Shown here piece by piece: positions 28,915 through 30,655 of a stretch of DNA of 30,655 nt; the first letter of the stretch is position 1, and every line of letters starts with the position of its first letter. The notes below the pieces were generated by a model that was not told where the DNA came from, did no database searches, and worked only from the letters and a program-made list of their open reading frames with translations. A program made the position numbers and the translations under genes. Origin of the DNA: an uncultured Alphaproteobacteria bacterium. GTDB taxonomy: Bacteria; Pseudomonadota; Alphaproteobacteria; RF32; CAG-239. The stretch is from contig CALXVW010000112.1 in NCBI GenBank assembly GCA_944392185.1, positions 1-30,655 of the forward strand, in the 5' to 3' direction.

Positions 28915-30030
28915 ATGAAAGGAAAAATTGCGTTTTACAGCGGGTTATTTGATCCATTTACCCGTGGGCATTCAAACATCCTTATCCGCACGCTGCGTGA
29001 GTTTGACAGAATCATCATCGGCGTCGAAGATGGCGGAGATGTAGGCTGTGAATTCTCGCAGGAAGAGCGGGTCAAGATGGCACGCCAGAGCATTGAGGAT
29101 ATCCTCAAGTTCAAGTGCGGTCCGGTTCAATTCCGCAACGAGGTGATTGAGCGTATCCGCAAGAATCCGGAGATTGTTCAGGTTGTCGCCATCAAAGGCG
29201 AGGTTGTTGACGCAGCCATCCGCTGCGGTGCCACGGACATGATTCGCGGTGTCCGCAATGATACGGATATTCATGTTGAAGAAGAGCTCGAAGACCGCAT
29301 TCTTCTCCAGTTCCGCATCCGCAACTATCCTCTCACGGAGAAGAACTATCACCTCATGCACACCAATGATGAGGTGAGCCATATGTCTTCAACCGTGGCC
29401 AAAGATCTCTGCAAGAGAGGGGAGTATATTGCCGCTCTGCACCATGTCACACCGGGCGTTCACAACATGATGATGCCGCACTACCTCAAACCGAAATTTG
29501 ACGAGCTGTTCGGCAATGATTCTGAGCTGTGGGCGATTCTGTGCAAGGTCTACCAAAAACGGACTTGGAGTAATTTTAGCCAAGTTGCCTACCTTCTGAA
29601 CCGTCTGCAAATAGAGATTGTTCAAAAGGAGATGGATAGCAAATTTGAAGATTTGCAAAGGGCTATGTTTCTCTGTAGCTTCAAAAAGTGTCCGCAAGAA
29701 ACCGTCAAATGGCTTCAGACCAGAGGTATAGCCTCCAAGCTGGAGGAAGTTGAGTTAATCAAGTTCCTTGACTTCAACACTTTCAGAAAAGCGGAGTTTC
29801 TGCCTGTTGAAGGCCGCCTGATGCAACGTTGCAAACTCCTTCTGCTGACGGATATGGAGAACTACTCTTTGTATCTGCGTCAGACAGAGAAGGGAATGAC
29901 GCCGGGCAGCTACGAGGATATAGAGGATATCATCGCCTATCTTGAGGAGATCAACAGCAACGTTCTCACTCCTCAAGAGCTGCAAATTGTAAAAGCTAAT
30001 ACGTCAGAGCTTTCAAGAAAGGAAAGCTAG
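28915..30030 (+). CDS. CoaD-type nucleotidyltransferase fused to degenerate HD-like domain
   Basis: A 371-residue protein. Residues 1-185 follow phosphopantetheine adenylyltransferase (CoaD, about 160 residues): YSGLFDPFTRGHSNIL with the T/HxGH nucleotide motif (TRGH 16-19), the RG motif in DMIRGVRND (about 109-115) and the SS motif SHMSST (156-160). A 185-residue extension follows (from about 200). It starts ELWAILCKVYQKRTWSN and contains FLDFNTFRKAEF and ENYSLYLRQTE. Placed against COG4339-type HD phosphohydrolases these segments fit the positions of the YHxxxH, FLDxDL and YxxxIRxEY elements, but the metal-binding His and Asp residues are mostly missing. The coaD start has no Shine-Dalgarno, and codon use is unlike the surroundings. 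Whether it is the cell's CoaD or a different transferase is uncertain, so no gene symbol is given. Confidence 0.7.
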   Translation: MKGKIAFYSGLFDPFTRGHSNILIRTLREFDRIIIGVEDGGDVGCEFSQEERVKMARQSIEDILKFKCGPVQFRNEVIERIRKNPEIVQVVAIKGEVVDAAIRCGATDMIRGVRNDTDIHVEEELEDRILLQFRIRNYPLTEKNYHLMHTNDEVSHMSSTVAKDLCKRGEYIAALHHVTPGVHNMMMPHYLKPKFDELFGNDSELWAILCKVYQKRTWSNFSQVAYLLNRLQIEIVQKEMDSKFEDLQRAMFLCSFKKCPQETVKWLQTRGIASKLEEVELIKFLDFNTFRKAEFLPVEGRLMQRCKLLLLTDMENYSLYLRQTEKGMTPGSYEDIEDIIAYLEEINSNVLTPQELQIVKANTSELSRKES

Positions 30031-30038
30031 CAAGATTA

Positions 30039-30076
30039 GACCTGGCGGTGCTTTTGCACCCGCGGGTCTTTTTTTT
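30039..30076 (+). terminator. Terminator of CoaD-like gene
   Basis: GACC..GCGGTGC pairs with GCACCCGC..GGTC around a TTTT loop, then a run of eight or more T. Confidence 0.85.
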
Positions 30077-30144
30077 GAGGCATTAAAAGATTGTTAAGAG
30101 GCTTGTTATATGGTATCATCAATTATATCAAACGGAGCAAGAAG

Positions 30145-30516
30145 ATGATATCAGATGTAAAAAAATCACCGGAATGGAAAGCTTTTGAAGAATTTACCAA
30201 AACCAAAAAATTTGCAGATTTAACTCAGGGCGAAAATGCAAAAATTAAGGATTTTGATATAAACTCTGCCGAAAAATTGCAGGAATTAAGGGATGCTATA
30301 TATGAAGAGGTGCCCGAAAATCGCCGCAATAAAAACTTTCAAAGCAACCTTGATAGTGTGCTCTTGAGCAAGTGGCAAGTAGGAGGTGTCTTAATAGAAA
30401 GAGAGAAATATCAGAAGTTTGATAAAGAGCATCCGATACCCACAGGAGAGAGAAACTCCACAGCAATGACAGGGCGGCGAGGTCATGTTGGGCATAGTCA
30501 AAGAGTCTATTGCTAA
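30145..30516 (+). CDS. Small protein of unknown function
   Basis: A 123-residue polar protein (MISDVKKSPEWKAFEEFTKT...GRRGHVGHSQRVYC) rich in Lys and Glu, with no signal peptide or membrane segment. Helices are likely (EWKAFEEFTKTKKFADL, AEKLQELRDAIYEEVPENRR). GGAG lies 7 bases before ATG 30145; an upstream start at 30091 has no ribosome site. No family is recognised. It follows the CoaD-like gene's terminator and is adjacent to an IS remnant. Confidence 0.55.
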   Translation: MISDVKKSPEWKAFEEFTKTKKFADLTQGENAKIKDFDINSAEKLQELRDAIYEEVPENRRNKNFQSNLDSVLLSKWQVGGVLIEREKYQKFDKEHPIPTGERNSTAMTGRRGHVGHSQRVYC

Positions 30517-30592
30517 CAAAAAAACAAACCCCGCTGATTGATCTGTACCCTGAAAAGTGGAAATAAAAAAGAAATCCCCTGAGGGGTGTAAG

Positions 30593-30655
30593 TCAAGCAG
30601 GAGGATTAAGCAAATGGCATCGGCGTTGAGCCGGTGTCATTTTGTTTAAGCTCCA
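30593..30655 (-). mobile_element. 3' end of IS3-like transposase (partial)
   Basis: The last 20 codons of a minus-strand frame read WSLNKMTPAQRRCHLLNPPA then stop. This matches the C-terminal end of many IS3-family OrfB integrases (a W-S-L-x-K-M-T-P-x-x-x-R-x-H-L-L pattern). The DNA between the stop and 30540 holds a TGTACCCTGAAAAGTGG stretch that would fit the IS end, but the other end is outside the window, so length and intactness are unknown. Confidence 0.6.

Noticed and set aside
1..30655. CRISPR array or cas genes
   Set aside because: No regularly spaced direct repeats and no Cas-like protein were seen; the short repeats present are palindromes or in-frame coding repeats.

Overview
The window looks like a chromosomal segment of an alphaproteobacterium, probably from an AT-leaning, uncultured, host-associated lineage. 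Four things point that way. The tmRNA gene is circularly permuted (two-piece). SspB is followed by a small ribbon-helix-helix gene. A 59-residue DUF6898-like gene sits directly after parC. The order nifR3/dusB-trkA-hfq-hflX is conserved in alphaproteobacteria, although the ntr genes often found before trkA are absent here. The genus cannot be fixed by eye.

Layout, left to right. (1) 1-430: the edge of an HTH gene, its structured leader and a cluster of short GC-rich hairpins. The whole cassette recurs at 17.5-18.1 kb. (2) 386-3004, minus strand: trmJ preceded by two exported proteins of unknown function, then cysE. (3) 3081-6887: an alpha/beta hydrolase with a charged tail, a flagellin with a large beta-helix-like insert, and an exported coiled-coil protein ending in a VirB2/TrbC-pilin-like domain. 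(4) 6929-7967, minus strand: an RHH gene, sspB and ssrA (tmRNA). SspB and tmRNA both act in ribosome rescue and ClpXP targeting. (5) 8102-10526: an unknown gene, then folA-thyA-dut, a compact dTMP-supply operon.

(6) 10527-12165: about 0.9 kb with no protein gene but two consecutive structured minus-strand transcription units, each ending in an intrinsic terminator, next to a sulfatase/LTA-synthase-type membrane protein that has lost its catalytic domain. (7) 12350-14206: pagP, kdsA (both envelope lipid A/LPS functions) and a small membrane protein. (8) 14317-17463: recO-parC-DUF6898. (9) 17496-18134: the complete copy of the HTH/leader/hairpin cassette. (10) 18249-26689: a giant membrane-anchored coiled-coil protein, a small unknown, dusB, trkA, hfq and hflX, all plus strand and tightly packed. 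(11) 26734-28748: a lipoprotein whose Shine-Dalgarno is buried in a hairpin, a hemolysin III family protein, a 3-methyladenine DNA glycosylase and a 60-residue unknown. (12) 28915-30516: a CoaD-type nucleotidyltransferase with a long C-terminal extension resembling a degenerate HD domain, and a small unknown gene. (13) 30593-30655: the tail of an IS3-like transposase running off the window.

The most promising unexplained structure is the two-copy cassette (attenuator-like leader, HTH regulator, hairpins whose loops are conserved while the stems change) and the pair of structured RNAs at 10.5-11.4 kb. The most unusual proteins are the signal peptide/coiled-coil/VirB2-like fusion, the beta-helix flagellin, the CoaD fusion and the 1393-residue coiled-coil protein. 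All calls come from reading the sequence; no database search was run.
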